64,000 nt of DNA from Coriobacteriaceae bacterium (GTDB lineage Bacteria > Actinomycetota > Coriobacteriia > Coriobacteriales > Coriobacteriaceae), in contig DAJPFV010000001.1 of the NCBI GenBank assembly GCA_025993015.1, forward strand, positions 1,550,001-1,614,000, given 5' to 3'. The notes beneath the pieces were generated by a model. The model saw only the letters and a list, made by a program, of their open reading frames with translations. It ran no database searches and had not been told where the DNA came from. This document shows, one piece after another, positions 8,568 to 16,347 of the stretch (its first letter is position 1; each line of letters starts with the position of its first letter). Position numbers and translations under genes: made by a program.

Positions 8568-8738
8568 GTGGATTGGATACAGCCAACTCAAACACCTAAC
8601 GATATTGCTTTGCTATCAAGTTGGTGTCCTTGTCAGGGCGCAAAATGTCAAGGGCGCTGTAATCCCTGGGGGATGTGTGCCGTGTACACGGGCGGGAATT
8701 GCCGCGCATTTCAACATTGCGGTATACACGTTAGCTAG
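8568..8738 (+). CDS. Cys-rich RiPP precursor peptide A
   Basis: This 56-residue peptide starts at GTG 8568 behind GAAAGGAG. Residues 1-19 (beginning MDWIQPTQTP) form a Cys-free leader; the rest holds seven cysteines at 20, 22, 27, 31, 37, 45 and 51 with many Gly residues. The next small gene encodes a peptide with a similar start (M-acidic-aromatic-I-Q) and six cysteines. Both sit directly before a radical SAM/SPASM enzyme and an exporter. This is the layout of Cys-rich peptides whose thiols are cross-linked to other residues (sactipeptides or ranthipeptides). I know no named family matching it. Modification and activity are inferences. Confidence 0.75.
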   Translation: MDWIQPTQTPNDIALLSSWCPCQGAKCQGRCNPWGMCAVYTGGNCRAFQHCGIHVS

Positions 8739-8746
8739 GAGCTCCG

Positions 8747-8911
8747 ATGGAATATATTCAAAAGCCAGTGAATACTCAGATGCCTGCTTCGTCTCGAGAT
8801 ATTTCTACGTGTGTGTCCTGTGCAGCACATATTTGTTGGAGTTATTCAGGGGGAGGACCGTGTGGCCTGAGGATCTGCATTACCAAATTTTGTGGCTGGA
8901 ATTACTCCTAA
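8747..8911 (+). CDS. Cys-rich RiPP precursor peptide B
   Basis: This 54-residue peptide starts at ATG 8747, eight bases after peptide A's stop, with AGGAG upstream. Its first 21 residues (MEYIQKPVNT...) lack cysteine; cysteines follow at 22, 25, 30, 39, 44 and 49, and a Gly triplet lies at 35-37. The N-terminus resembles peptide A, suggesting a shared recognition motif for the maturase, whereas the Cys-rich part has diverged. Two different cores beside one maturase suggest a two-component product or paralogous substrates. It ends 38 bases before the radical SAM gene. Confidence 0.75.
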   Translation: MEYIQKPVNTQMPASSRDISTCVSCAAHICWSYSGGGPCGLRICITKFCGWNYS

Positions 8912-8949
8912 TGGCAGGTTGAAATATTGAAATATGCAACGGAGTAGAA

Positions 8950-10209
8950 ATGAAACAGTCTCGCTTTAATGTAATCGATAAAGGGAATCAACCTACGCTG
9001 GCATATAACTCGTACTCTGGTGCAATCGTTGCGTTGGATGCAGAATACGAGAAGGGGCTTTTTGAGAATGGAGCTAATTGCCCTTCGGAAATTGTCGATA
9101 ATTTGACGGACGCGGGGTTGTTGGTTCCCGACGGACTTGACGAGATCGAACATTTAAAAGAGATATCGTTGGCCTGTCGCATGCAATCAAAATCGCTTTC
9201 ATTTACGATAGCCCCGACATTGAATTGTAACTTCAGATGTCCGTATTGTTATGAGAACGGCAAGCGTTATGGCTCAATGAGCGACCGATGCGTCGATCAG
9301 GTAATAAAGCATATCAATGGCATGGTTATAGACAATCAGGCGGAAAGTTTGCAGATTGCCTGGTATGGCGGCGAGCCTTTATTGGCGATTGAGACTGTGG
9401 AGAAGATTACGCGCGGAATCCGAAGTGATGAAATCTTATTTAACGCCAGCATGGTGACCAATGGCTATTTCTTAGATGGGAAAACGGCGGAGTTGCTTGC
9501 AAAAAATGGGGTTACGCACGTTCAGGTAACTGTCGATGGTCCGCCTGAGATACACAATCGAAGAAGATGTCTTCCTTCTGGCGGCGATACGTTCAACCGT
9601 ATTATTGATAACGTAAAAAGGGCTAGTGCGTACTTTGATGTCATCTTAAGAGTCAATGTTGATCCGTCGAACGGTGATCAGATTGATCGTTTGGTTGATT
9701 CGCTTGATCGTAAAGGTCTTCGTAATAAAGTAAAACTATATTTAGCGGCAGTAGATGATATAAATGGGACGTGCGCTAACTCTCCATGCTATTCAGAGGA
9801 TGAATTTGCTTCGATTGAAGCATCCTGTCTGTCTCGCTACAAAATGACAGGGTACATGGATCCATTTCTTCCAGGCTTTAATCCGACCATATGCGGAGCC
9901 GTCAATAAATATTCAGAAGTTATTGGACCAGACGGTTCCTTATATAAATGCTGGAATGAAATAGGATATTCCGACAGAAGCTATGGGAGCATCTTTGAAA
10001 ATGTAACGAGTAGCGCATCCGAAGTTTCCATATGGAATGCTTACGACTTTTGTTCAGATTCAGAATGCCTTAACTGCTCACTTCTTCCTATGTGCATGGG
10101 TGGCCGTCCCTTCACCAGGCTGTATGAAAATAAGACAAGCTGTGTATCCGCAAGAAAGAACTGTATAAAAGTAATGAGGGCGGCCTATGATCTCAAACAT
10201 AAGAAGTGA
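8950..10209 (+). CDS. Radical SAM/SPASM peptide maturase
   Basis: The enzyme has 419 residues. Residues 1-90 resemble the small peptide-binding (RRE/PqqD-like) domain found before many RiPP radical SAM cores. The radical SAM cluster motif is C93-x3-C97-x2-C100, and the GGEP SAM-binding motif is at 140-143. The C-terminal SPASM region has cysteines at 315, 334, 368, 373, 376, 382, 398 and 405 for auxiliary [4Fe-4S] clusters. Such enzymes form thioether or C-C cross-links in ribosomal peptides. The substrates are almost surely the two Cys-rich peptides upstream. The gene overlaps the ABC gene by 23 bases, implying translational coupling. Confidence 0.9.
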   Translation: MKQSRFNVIDKGNQPTLAYNSYSGAIVALDAEYEKGLFENGANCPSEIVDNLTDAGLLVPDGLDEIEHLKEISLACRMQSKSLSFTIAPTLNCNFRCPYCYENGKRYGSMSDRCVDQVIKHINGMVIDNQAESLQIAWYGGEPLLAIETVEKITRGIRSDEILFNASMVTNGYFLDGKTAELLAKNGVTHVQVTVDGPPEIHNRRRCLPSGGDTFNRIIDNVKRASAYFDVILRVNVDPSNGDQIDRLVDSLDRKGLRNKVKLYLAAVDDINGTCANSPCYSEDEFASIEASCLSRYKMTGYMDPFLPGFNPTICGAVNKYSEVIGPDGSLYKCWNEIGYSDRSYGSIFENVTSSASEVSIWNAYDFCSDSECLNCSLLPMCMGGRPFTRLYENKTSCVSARKNCIKVMRAAYDLKHKK

Positions 10210-11761
10210 TGCGGATTCAACGGCGATCTTCGACTATCTGCCATATTTCAGACTTGGGTTTTCTTCCCAATTGCTTCTGGTTATAGCCTTTACGTTGTGC
10301 TTAATAATATCTGGAATGATGGCCTCTGTATCCCCGCTGCTCACGAGCGCTCTGGTTGATAATATATCTAAAAAAGCTCCTTATGGTGCTATTAAGATTG
10401 ACAGTGCGTTAATTGGTTTCGCGGCATTAATCGATATTGTTGTCAGCTATTTAAGCACCCTTCTTTCAATGCGGATAACGACCGTGGCTGCATTCTCGAT
10501 TGCTCGAAGGAAAATCGATGAGCTCGTGCGGATGCCTTTTGAGTTGTTTCTTGAGCAGGAGTCTGCTGAAAAAACTCAACAGATTTGTTCAGATGCCAAT
10601 ACTGTGGCGTCCTTCGGATTGTCGATGCTCCAGACGGTACTTCTTGCGATTGTCCAGCTAGGTATCAGTTTATTTTTTCTCTATGGATGTTCCACAGCGC
10701 TCTTTTGGGTTTCCGTGACATTTTGCATCTTGTATGCAATTGCATATGCTTCATTTAAAAAACCGCTTTTTGTTTCAGGTCTGACCTTTAAGGAAGAGCA
10801 GTCCCTGTATTTCGGAAAAGTGGAGTCCCTACTTGCGCATCAGAGATTTTTGTATGTTAATGCGCTGTTCGAAAGAGCATTGAAATCCATAGATAGCTAT
10901 TTTTCGTCTTTGCTGCACGCCGGAGTCGCCTATCAAAGTGTCGTTTCGAAATTTCAGGCAACTGATTCCTTTGCTGCGGCTGCGTCCCAGGTGACCATTC
11001 TTTTGATTTCGGCTTTTTATGTAATGCATGGAAGCATGAGTGTAGGCCAACTTGTTGCTGTTTCGAGCTACATGGCTTTAATGCTATCTGCCGTGAGGTC
11101 AATCTACGGTATAGGTAGCAGCGCACAAGACTGCTTCTCATCGATATCCCGTCTAAATGCCTCTAAATTGCCTTCGGCTGCTGCTGGAGAGGAGCTCTTG
11201 GAGATCGATTACATCGAACTGCATAATTTCGGCTTTACATTAAATGGAAAGTGTCTCTACAGCAACTTGAATGTCAGGTTTGAAAAAGGAAAGCTCTATG
11301 CTCTTGTAGGGATTAATGGCTCGGGCAAAACGACCCTTGCGTACTTATTGATGGGTTGTTTCAATTCGGATTACGTTGGGACTATTTCCTACAATGGTAA
11401 GGCCCAAGAAGAAATCAACTGTGAGCTCCTTAGGCAGAAGCTAGTTTCGTTTGCTGAACAAACTCCGATATCAGTAAAGGATATTCTTTGCGATAGAAAC
11501 TTTCCTTCTATCGAAAGGAAGAGGTGCGGAGGAATGTCTCCCGGGGAACTGGAACAACTGGAAATTAGGCGGGTCTTAGAAAAGAAGGCAGACGTCTATT
11601 TATTCGATGAGCCAACAGCATCACTCGATATTGCTCATAAAGAAGCTCTGATAAAAGCTTTGAAGGAAATGCGAAAGCACAAGATTGTCATTGCAATTAC
11701 ACACGATATGGACCTAATAGATGCTAGTGATGAGGTGGTAGAGCTTGGGAAAAGCGACTGA
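10187..11761 (+). CDS. ABC exporter (fused membrane and ATPase domains) of RiPP cluster
   Basis: The 524-residue half-transporter has about six membrane helices (residues 25-310) followed by an ATPase domain. Walker A is GINGSGKT (375-382), Walker B is DVYLFDEP (469-476) and the switch His is 506. The signature is degenerate: MSPGE replaces LSGGQ (about 450-454). No C39 peptidase domain is present, so leader removal must come from another protein. The likely role is export of the mature peptides or self-immunity. It overlaps both neighbours or nearly so (23 nt with the maturase; the next start is 4 nt downstream). Confidence 0.88.
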   Translation: MISNIRSDADSTAIFDYLPYFRLGFSSQLLLVIAFTLCLIISGMMASVSPLLTSALVDNISKKAPYGAIKIDSALIGFAALIDIVVSYLSTLLSMRITTVAAFSIARRKIDELVRMPFELFLEQESAEKTQQICSDANTVASFGLSMLQTVLLAIVQLGISLFFLYGCSTALFWVSVTFCILYAIAYASFKKPLFVSGLTFKEEQSLYFGKVESLLAHQRFLYVNALFERALKSIDSYFSSLLHAGVAYQSVVSKFQATDSFAAAASQVTILLISAFYVMHGSMSVGQLVAVSSYMALMLSAVRSIYGIGSSAQDCFSSISRLNASKLPSAAAGEELLEIDYIELHNFGFTLNGKCLYSNLNVRFEKGKLYALVGINGSGKTTLAYLLMGCFNSDYVGTISYNGKAQEEINCELLRQKLVSFAEQTPISVKDILCDRNFPSIERKRCGGMSPGELEQLEIRRVLEKKADVYLFDEPTASLDIAHKEALIKALKEMRKHKIVIAITHDMDLIDASDEVVELGKSD

Positions 11762-11765
11762 AATA

Positions 11766-12344
11766 ATGCGCCTGGGGGCACGTTATCTACTGGGCACGAT
11801 GGTTGCTAGCGTGCCGTGGGCTATTTGGGTTATTGCAAAAGGATCCCCCGCTTGGCTGTGCTCTACAGGGGCGCTCTTTTGTGCGTTGGTAGTCTATCTT
11901 TTTGCAACTCGGGGCGCTGTTTCTTGTGATAAGCCCAAACGGCGTGGGATTCTTTTGGGATGGCAGTTTATTTTCATCGTATTTATTATTATGGCCTCTA
12001 TGCTCGATATAGGTGGAAAATCAATATCCAGATGGGTATTGGTCTGTTCGGTTTCAGTTTTGCATGAGCTGTTATTTAGGTACGTATTTTTATTTGAATA
12101 CACAATCGTCGGAATAGTTCGGCCGTTTTGCATAAGGGCATTTATACAGTCGATGCTATGGTCATTGCTTCTCGTGACTCAACAGTGTTTAATCGGGGCA
12201 CCCACAAATTACATCATTGCAATGATGGGGGGCTATCTTTGTCTGGGTCTTATTTTTGCGCTGCTCGTGCGAAAAACAGGGACAGTGTGTCCGTCTCTTT
12301 TAGCCATGATGTCTCTGGATTTTATCAACATCCTGGCTCTTTGA
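11766..12344 (+). CDS. CPBP (CAAX-protease-like) membrane protein
   Basis: The protein is about 192 residues from ATG 11766 (a TTG at 11745 would add seven). It has six or more hydrophobic segments and the motif HELLFR (about residues 100-105), which fits the first E-x3-R motif of CPBP/Abi intramembrane proteases. The later His motifs are weak or missing, so catalysis is uncertain. CPBP proteins near bacteriocin and RiPP genes act in immunity or maturation. As the exporter lacks a peptidase, this is the only candidate leader-processing protein in the cluster. Last gene of the operon. Confidence 0.65.
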   Translation: MRLGARYLLGTMVASVPWAIWVIAKGSPAWLCSTGALFCALVVYLFATRGAVSCDKPKRRGILLGWQFIFIVFIIMASMLDIGGKSISRWVLVCSVSVLHELLFRYVFLFEYTIVGIVRPFCIRAFIQSMLWSLLLVTQQCLIGAPTNYIIAMMGGYLCLGLIFALLVRKTGTVCPSLLAMMSLDFINILAL

Positions 12345-12376
12345 GTTACGGACAAAACTTCAAAATCTTCAGGTGT

Positions 12377-12586
12377 TGGTACCATGGCAGATAAAGCCCG
12401 CACGGTGCTTTCGGTATGCAATAACATGGGCGAGGGCTGGCTGCTCACGGCCGAGATGCTCGACCTAATCGATCACGGTGCGCCCAACATCATCTGCACG
12501 CAGCCCTTCGCCTGCCTGCGATTCGGTTAGCGAGGATGCCGTGGCATCGGTCGCCGAGCGTCTGGGGGCGGCATTAAGAAGTAACA
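12377..12586 (+). pseudogene. Decayed 3' remnant of a second activase gene
   Basis: Bases 12377-12519 match 6651-6793 of the large activase gene with scattered, mostly silent changes, and 12530-12584 match 7051-7107, ending in the same TTAAGAAGTAA stop. About 257 bases between the two blocks are deleted and a stop lies in frame. The remnant directly abuts the right end of the RiPP island, whose left end abuts the intact gene's stop. The changes are too many for a recent copy, so this is an old paralog or a transferred fragment. Confidence 0.8.
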
Positions 12587-12609
12587 TGCCTGCTTTAGGC
12601 TGGTATGAG

Positions 12610-12648
12610 AAAAACGGGTGGCAGCCATACCGGCTGCTACCCGTTTTT
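12610..12648 (+). terminator. Rho-independent terminator
   Basis: AAAACGGGTGGCAGCC and GGCTGCTACCCGTTTTT form a near-perfect stem of about 16 bp with a five-base loop and a U-run. It probably served the decayed activase copy and may now end RiPP operon transcription. Confidence 0.8.
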
Positions 12649-12723
12649 ACTGGATACATGTTGCGTAATTGGCCTTGCCGGCACCTTTCGCGGACTCGGA
12701 TTTCGGAAGTGCGGGGAAAAACT

Positions 12724-13071
12724 CCGAATCTCCGAGCACACTGCTCTTTTGCACCCTTGTGACCTGCACTGATAATTGTCCTTGGGGGAAGCGGGCACTG
12801 CGGGGCGCGGCAACGGCGCGCGATTTCCGCGTCGCAGCGCTACCCTGATGCTGAATGCCGGGACGATGACCCACTGACCTGCTGACGCCTCTTCGGCCGT
12901 CCTCAAATCCGACCTGTCTCGCCCCGGCTTCCGCGTCCCGGAGTCCTGCCATGACCTAATAGGAGCATGAGCGCGGACAATCGGATAAGGCAACTTGATT
13001 GTAGCGCTCCCGTCAGTGCAATGTCTGGGAGACCCGGGCGCGGGGCAGGCGGCAGACCGAGGGGAGCGAAA
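12724..13071 (+). ncRNA. Possible bridge RNA region of the IS110 element
   Basis: About 350 nt between the left end and the transposase start hold no credible gene. IS110 elements such as IS621 express a structured bridge RNA from a non-coding end that picks donor and target sites. That such an RNA is made here is inference from position; I did not fold it. Confidence 0.3.
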
Positions 13072-14107
13072 ATGGAAGGCGAAACGGTCATCGCGGGCGT
13101 CGACACGCACAAGGACGTGCATGTCCTGTGCCTGCTCGACGGCCTCGGGAGGAAGATCTGGAGCGGGAGCTTCGGGGCCGACCCCGAGGGCTACGACAGG
13201 CTGGCGGAGGCGATAGGCGACCCGGGGAGCTGCATGGTCGTCGGCGTCGAGGGCACGGCATCGTACGGGGCCGGGCTGACGAGGAGGCTCGTGGAGCTCG
13301 GGTACAACGTCGTCGAGGTGCTCAGGCCCAAGAGGGACAAGGCGAGGCCCGGCGAGGGGAAGAGCGACCCGCTGGACGCCGAGCGCGCGGCGCGCAAGGC
13401 TCGCGCGCGGGAGGAAGGCGGGCGACGCGCTCGAGGAGAGCGTGCTGGCCTCGCTGCGGTCCGTCGCGGCGGTCTGGAAGGAGGCCCGCAGCCAGGTCGA
13501 GTCCCTCGACGAGCGCATCCGCGCGCTGCTGGAGGCGAACGCGCCCGCGCTGCTCGGCATCGAGGGCTGCGGCACGACGACCGCCGCCGCCCTGGTCGTG
13601 GCCGCCGGCGACAACCCCGGCAGGCTGAAGGGCGAGGCGGCGTTCTCGATGCTGTGCGGCGTCTCCCCGATCCCCGCGTCGAGCGGGAAGACGGAGCGGC
13701 ACAGGCTCAACCGCGGCGGCAACCGGCAGGCGAACTGGGCGCTCTACGAGATCGCGATCAAGCGCATGGCGTACGACGAGAGGACGAGGAGGTACGTGGC
13801 GAGGCGGACCTCCGAGGGGAAGTCCCGGAGGGAGGCGGTCCGCTGCCTGAAGCGCTACATAGCGCGGGAGGTGTACCGCGTGCTCATGGACCCGAATCCC
13901 GACGGCGCCGCGCCGGAGGGACCCGAGCTCGCGAAGATGCGCAAGGCGATGCGGGTGACCCAGAAGCAGGCCGCCGCGGGGCTCGGCATGTCCGCGGCCT
14001 CACTCGGTCACCTGGAACATGGGAAACGGCGGTCGACGAAACTGGAGAGGAGGTATTACGAGCTCCTGTGCGAATTGAAGGGAGCGGTCCCGCAAACTGC
14101 CTCTTGA
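13072..14107 (+). pseudogene. IS110 transposase, frameshifted, with C-terminal HTH
   Basis: The start ATG 13072 follows GAGGGGAGC. The first frame encodes the RuvC-like DEDD domain (GVDTHKD, VGVEGTASYG, KSDPLDAERAARKA) up to about 13400. The coding frame then shifts by one base, somewhere in 13395-13440, and the second frame carries the Transposase_20 domain (LLGIEGCGTTTAAALV, SSGKTERHRLNRGGNRQAN) through to the stop at 14107. The last 50 residues (MRKAMRVTQKQAAAGLGMSA...) look like an XRE-type HTH, which is not standard for the family. The shift may be a mutation, a sequencing error or programmed. Confidence 0.75.
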
Positions 14108-14380
14108 CAACTTATAGGAGCGTCGGTTTTGTTGCTAAAAAAGTCGGTCTGGTCGGCGGGGCTCAGTTTTTCACCGCACTTCCGAAAACCGCGGTCTCGC
14201 AATATGAAAAACGGTCTCCATAACTCTGGGCTAATGGATAAGTGTGGCCTTTCGCCGTATATCACTGTCCGTTTATGGAACCTATCTCCAACGAGTCGTA
14301 GCCATATGGTTTAATGTTAGAAACACATAGTTGTCGGCGGGCCGCGGGTGACGTTTGCTTTGATATCGGAGGTACCAAGT

Positions 14381-14419
14381 ATGTTTTGCACTCCGTTCAA
14401 CAAGTATTGGTCCGGCTAA
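14381..14419 (+). CDS. Possible 12-codon leader ORF before the membrane protein
   Basis: ATG 14381 has an excellent CGGAGG seven bases upstream and encodes MFCTPFNKYWSG before TAA. The next gene's ATG is one base after this stop and has no ribosome-binding site of its own. The arrangement would let ribosomes finishing the short ORF restart on the longer gene. It may also be the true start lost to a frameshift. Confidence 0.35.
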   Translation: MFCTPFNKYWSG

Positions 14420-14420
14420 C

Positions 14421-14870
14421 ATGGGTCGCCGTGCTATTTCGATAGCCCTTGCAGTGGTCTGCCTGGCTGTGCTCCTGGGCGCTACAGGGCTGTTTGCTAT
14501 AAGCCGAGAAACGTCCTATATGCAGGAATGCGCTTCCGAAGGGTTTGCCATTGATGGTTTCTATCGGGATGACAAAACGAGTCGGGAAACCCTGGCTTTT
14601 CTTGAGGAGGACAACTGTCGATGGCAGCTGGTCGATCAAGACGGAATCTGCACAGACGGGCAGTTTAAGCGTACGGATGACCCCAACATCCTGATATTAA
14701 AGAAGGAAAACGGTGAAGAATTCGGTACGGTCCACGTGGCGTATATGTCACGCCGACGCGAGCAGGGCCAGCTCTATCTATTTAGAGATACCAGGGTGAC
14801 CCGTTTTTATCTGGTGAGTACCGGTCCGGCGTTTACAGTGGAGTCTGGCGATGTCGATCCGGACAGTTGA
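14421..14870 (+). CDS. Hypothetical membrane-anchored or secreted protein
   Basis: 149 residues of unrecognised family. Residues 1-30 form a basic start (MGRR) and a hydrophobic helix without a lipobox, so the protein is either anchored by its N-terminus or secreted. The rest is soluble, with a pattern of beta strands and several charged turns, compatible with a small extracytoplasmic domain. It stands alone between the IS110 element and a terminator at 14891. No ribosome-binding site precedes its ATG, and the 12-codon ORF just upstream could couple its translation. Confidence 0.6.
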   Translation: MGRRAISIALAVVCLAVLLGATGLFAISRETSYMQECASEGFAIDGFYRDDKTSRETLAFLEEDNCRWQLVDQDGICTDGQFKRTDDPNILILKKENGEEFGTVHVAYMSRRREQGQLYLFRDTRVTRFYLVSTGPAFTVESGDVDPDS

Positions 14871-14890
14871 TTCACGGCAATTAAACAGCG

Positions 14891-14919
14891 AGCGGGGTGC
14901 GGGTGAACTGCACCCCGCT
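14891..14919 (+). terminator. Terminator-like hairpin
   Basis: AGCGGGGTGC and GCACCCCGCT form a perfect 10-bp stem with a 9-base loop, followed by ATTTGCT. It ends the hypothetical gene and lies in a gap before the convergent DUF389 gene. Confidence 0.6.
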
Positions 14920-14992
14920 ATTTGCTCGTGTCCGTATCGCGTCTGCGCCTCGTCATAACTTGCGTCCGTGCGAGCATTCATCCCGCCCCGCA

Positions 14993-16132
14993 TCACTTCA
15001 CGTCAAACTCCACGCGATCGAGTTCGGGCACGTTGAGATCGATGAGCTTGCGAGCGACGTGGCGGTCGTGTGCCCCGAGCGCCTCGCTTGTCGTCACATG
15101 GGCGACAATCTCGCGCTCGACGATGCCCCTCTCGTCGCCTTCGGTGGCCGAGGTCTCGACGGCGACGGTGTAATCCTTAAAGCCCGGCAGTACCGCGGCA
15201 AGCTCGCGCGTGGTTTCGGTGACGCCGTAGCCGTCCTGCACGCCGGCCTGCGCCGAGCCAATAGACCCCGCCGTCATAACGATGCAGGGGATGGCAAAGA
15301 CTACCGTGCCTACAATGATGCGGCGGCGCACCTTGCGTGACAGCTCGTCGACCTCGGCGTTTTCTTCAGCAGTCACAATACCGTCGCCGTTCAGGTCGCG
15401 CTTGAGCGGCACGCGCAAAAGAAGCAGCACGGCCTCGGCGGCCAGTGCGATAAAGACCACGTTGATGCCAAACTCGTAAAGCGCCGAGAGAAACAGCGAC
15501 CCGCTTGCGATGGCGATGCCATAGCCCGCCGCGCACAGGGGTGGCATAAGCGCGGTCGCCACGGCCACGCCGGCGATGAGCGTGGCGGGCTCCTGGTCGC
15601 GCGAGTTGCCCAGGCAACCCGCAAAGCCGCCCGCGAGCGCGACGGCAAGGTCCCACACAGTCGGTGTCGAATTGTCGACGATGGCGGCCGTGGTGGTGCC
15701 AAGGGGCGAGAGCTTAAAGTACAACGTGGACGTGACCAGGCAAAAGGCCATCTGTAGAGCCAAGCCCGCGACAGCCTCGACGGTAATCTCGCGGTCGAGC
15801 GTGGCGATGCCGTATGCCATGGCAAGGACCGAGCCCATGAGCGGGCAGATGAGCATGGCGCCTACAATGGCGATATCCGAGTCGATATCGAGGCCGATGC
15901 TCGCAATCAACATGGCAATGATCAGGATGCATAAGTGCGAGCCGGTCAGGCGCGCCCCGTTTACAAAGCGCTTGCGAATCACGTGATAGGGCGCACGACC
16001 CTCGCGAATGTTGAATGCCTGCTTTAGAAAGCGGCTTGCGTTCTCCATGGCCTCGCTGTGAGCGGGGCGGATGCCATGGCGCCGATGATGGCGCTCACGC
16101 AGTCGCTTGAGCTGTTGTTTGTCGAGTTCCAT
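14993..16132 (-). CDS. DUF389 family membrane protein
   Basis: 379 residues if started at ATG 16132, which has GAGGTGG at proper spacing; a GTG two codons upstream lacks one. After a basic cytoplasmic N-terminus there are about six to eight membrane helices containing the DUF389 patterns GAMLICPLMGSVLAMAYG and VAVATALMPPLCAAGYG. The function of the family is not known. Odd feature: the soluble loop after the membrane part carries DLNGDGIVTAEE, a textbook EF-hand calcium loop. The following region has one more helix and a C-terminal soluble domain. It is a single gene. Confidence 0.85.
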   Translation of the reverse strand: MELDKQQLKRLRERHHRRHGIRPAHSEAMENASRFLKQAFNIREGRAPYHVIRKRFVNGARLTGSHLCILIIAMLIASIGLDIDSDIAIVGAMLICPLMGSVLAMAYGIATLDREITVEAVAGLALQMAFCLVTSTLYFKLSPLGTTTAAIVDNSTPTVWDLAVALAGGFAGCLGNSRDQEPATLIAGVAVATALMPPLCAAGYGIAIASGSLFLSALYEFGINVVFIALAAEAVLLLLRVPLKRDLNGDGIVTAEENAEVDELSRKVRRRIIVGTVVFAIPCIVMTAGSIGSAQAGVQDGYGVTETTRELAAVLPGFKDYTVAVETSATEGDERGIVEREIVAHVTTSEALGAHDRHVARKLIDLNVPELDRVEFDVK

Positions 16133-16285
16133 GTCCACCTCGTATTGCCGCAGGAACGCGGGTGCGTTCGCAGCATGTACTCTACACCGTGACGGGCGGG
16201 GCGGTCATCTTGACATGGAACTTAGGCCAGCAGGCAAAGGAAGACAGGCCACATGCGAGTGCTGCTGAGGGTTTCGGCAGATACA

Positions 16286-16322
16286 AAAAAGCGCGGGGCC
16301 GGATAGTCTCCGACCCCGCGCT
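16286..16322 (-). terminator. Rho-independent terminator of the OPT gene
   Basis: On the minus strand GCGCGGGGTCGG pairs with CCGGCCCCGCGC, followed by TTTTTTGT. It lies 26 bases after the transporter's stop codon. Confidence 0.8.
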
Positions 16323-16347
16323 CTGTACGGGTACGTTGTTGTTGGGT

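Larger units (their letters stand above)
12701..14187 (+). mobile_element. IS110-family insertion sequence (frameshifted)
   Basis: Bases 12701-12723 (TTTCGGAAGTGCGG...) and 14165-14187 are inverted copies over 23 bases with one mismatch, marking likely ends. Inside is one transposase gene of DEDD plus Transposase_20 type, and about 350 bases of non-coding DNA before it. Its G+C is higher than the island's. The long 5' non-coding part fits the IS110 subgroup, which places its bridge RNA upstream of the recombinase. Inverted ends this long are unusual for IS110, so the exact limits are uncertain. Confidence 0.7.

Noticed and set aside
12233..12448. Minus-strand ORF across the CPBP gene end and the activase remnant
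   Set aside because: It is antisense to the remnant and also occurs opposite the intact gene; no coding signal.
12967..14223. Single 418-codon reading of the IS110 transposase
   Set aside because: After about base 13400 this frame turns into Arg/Gly-rich nonsense; the real transposase continues in the next frame.
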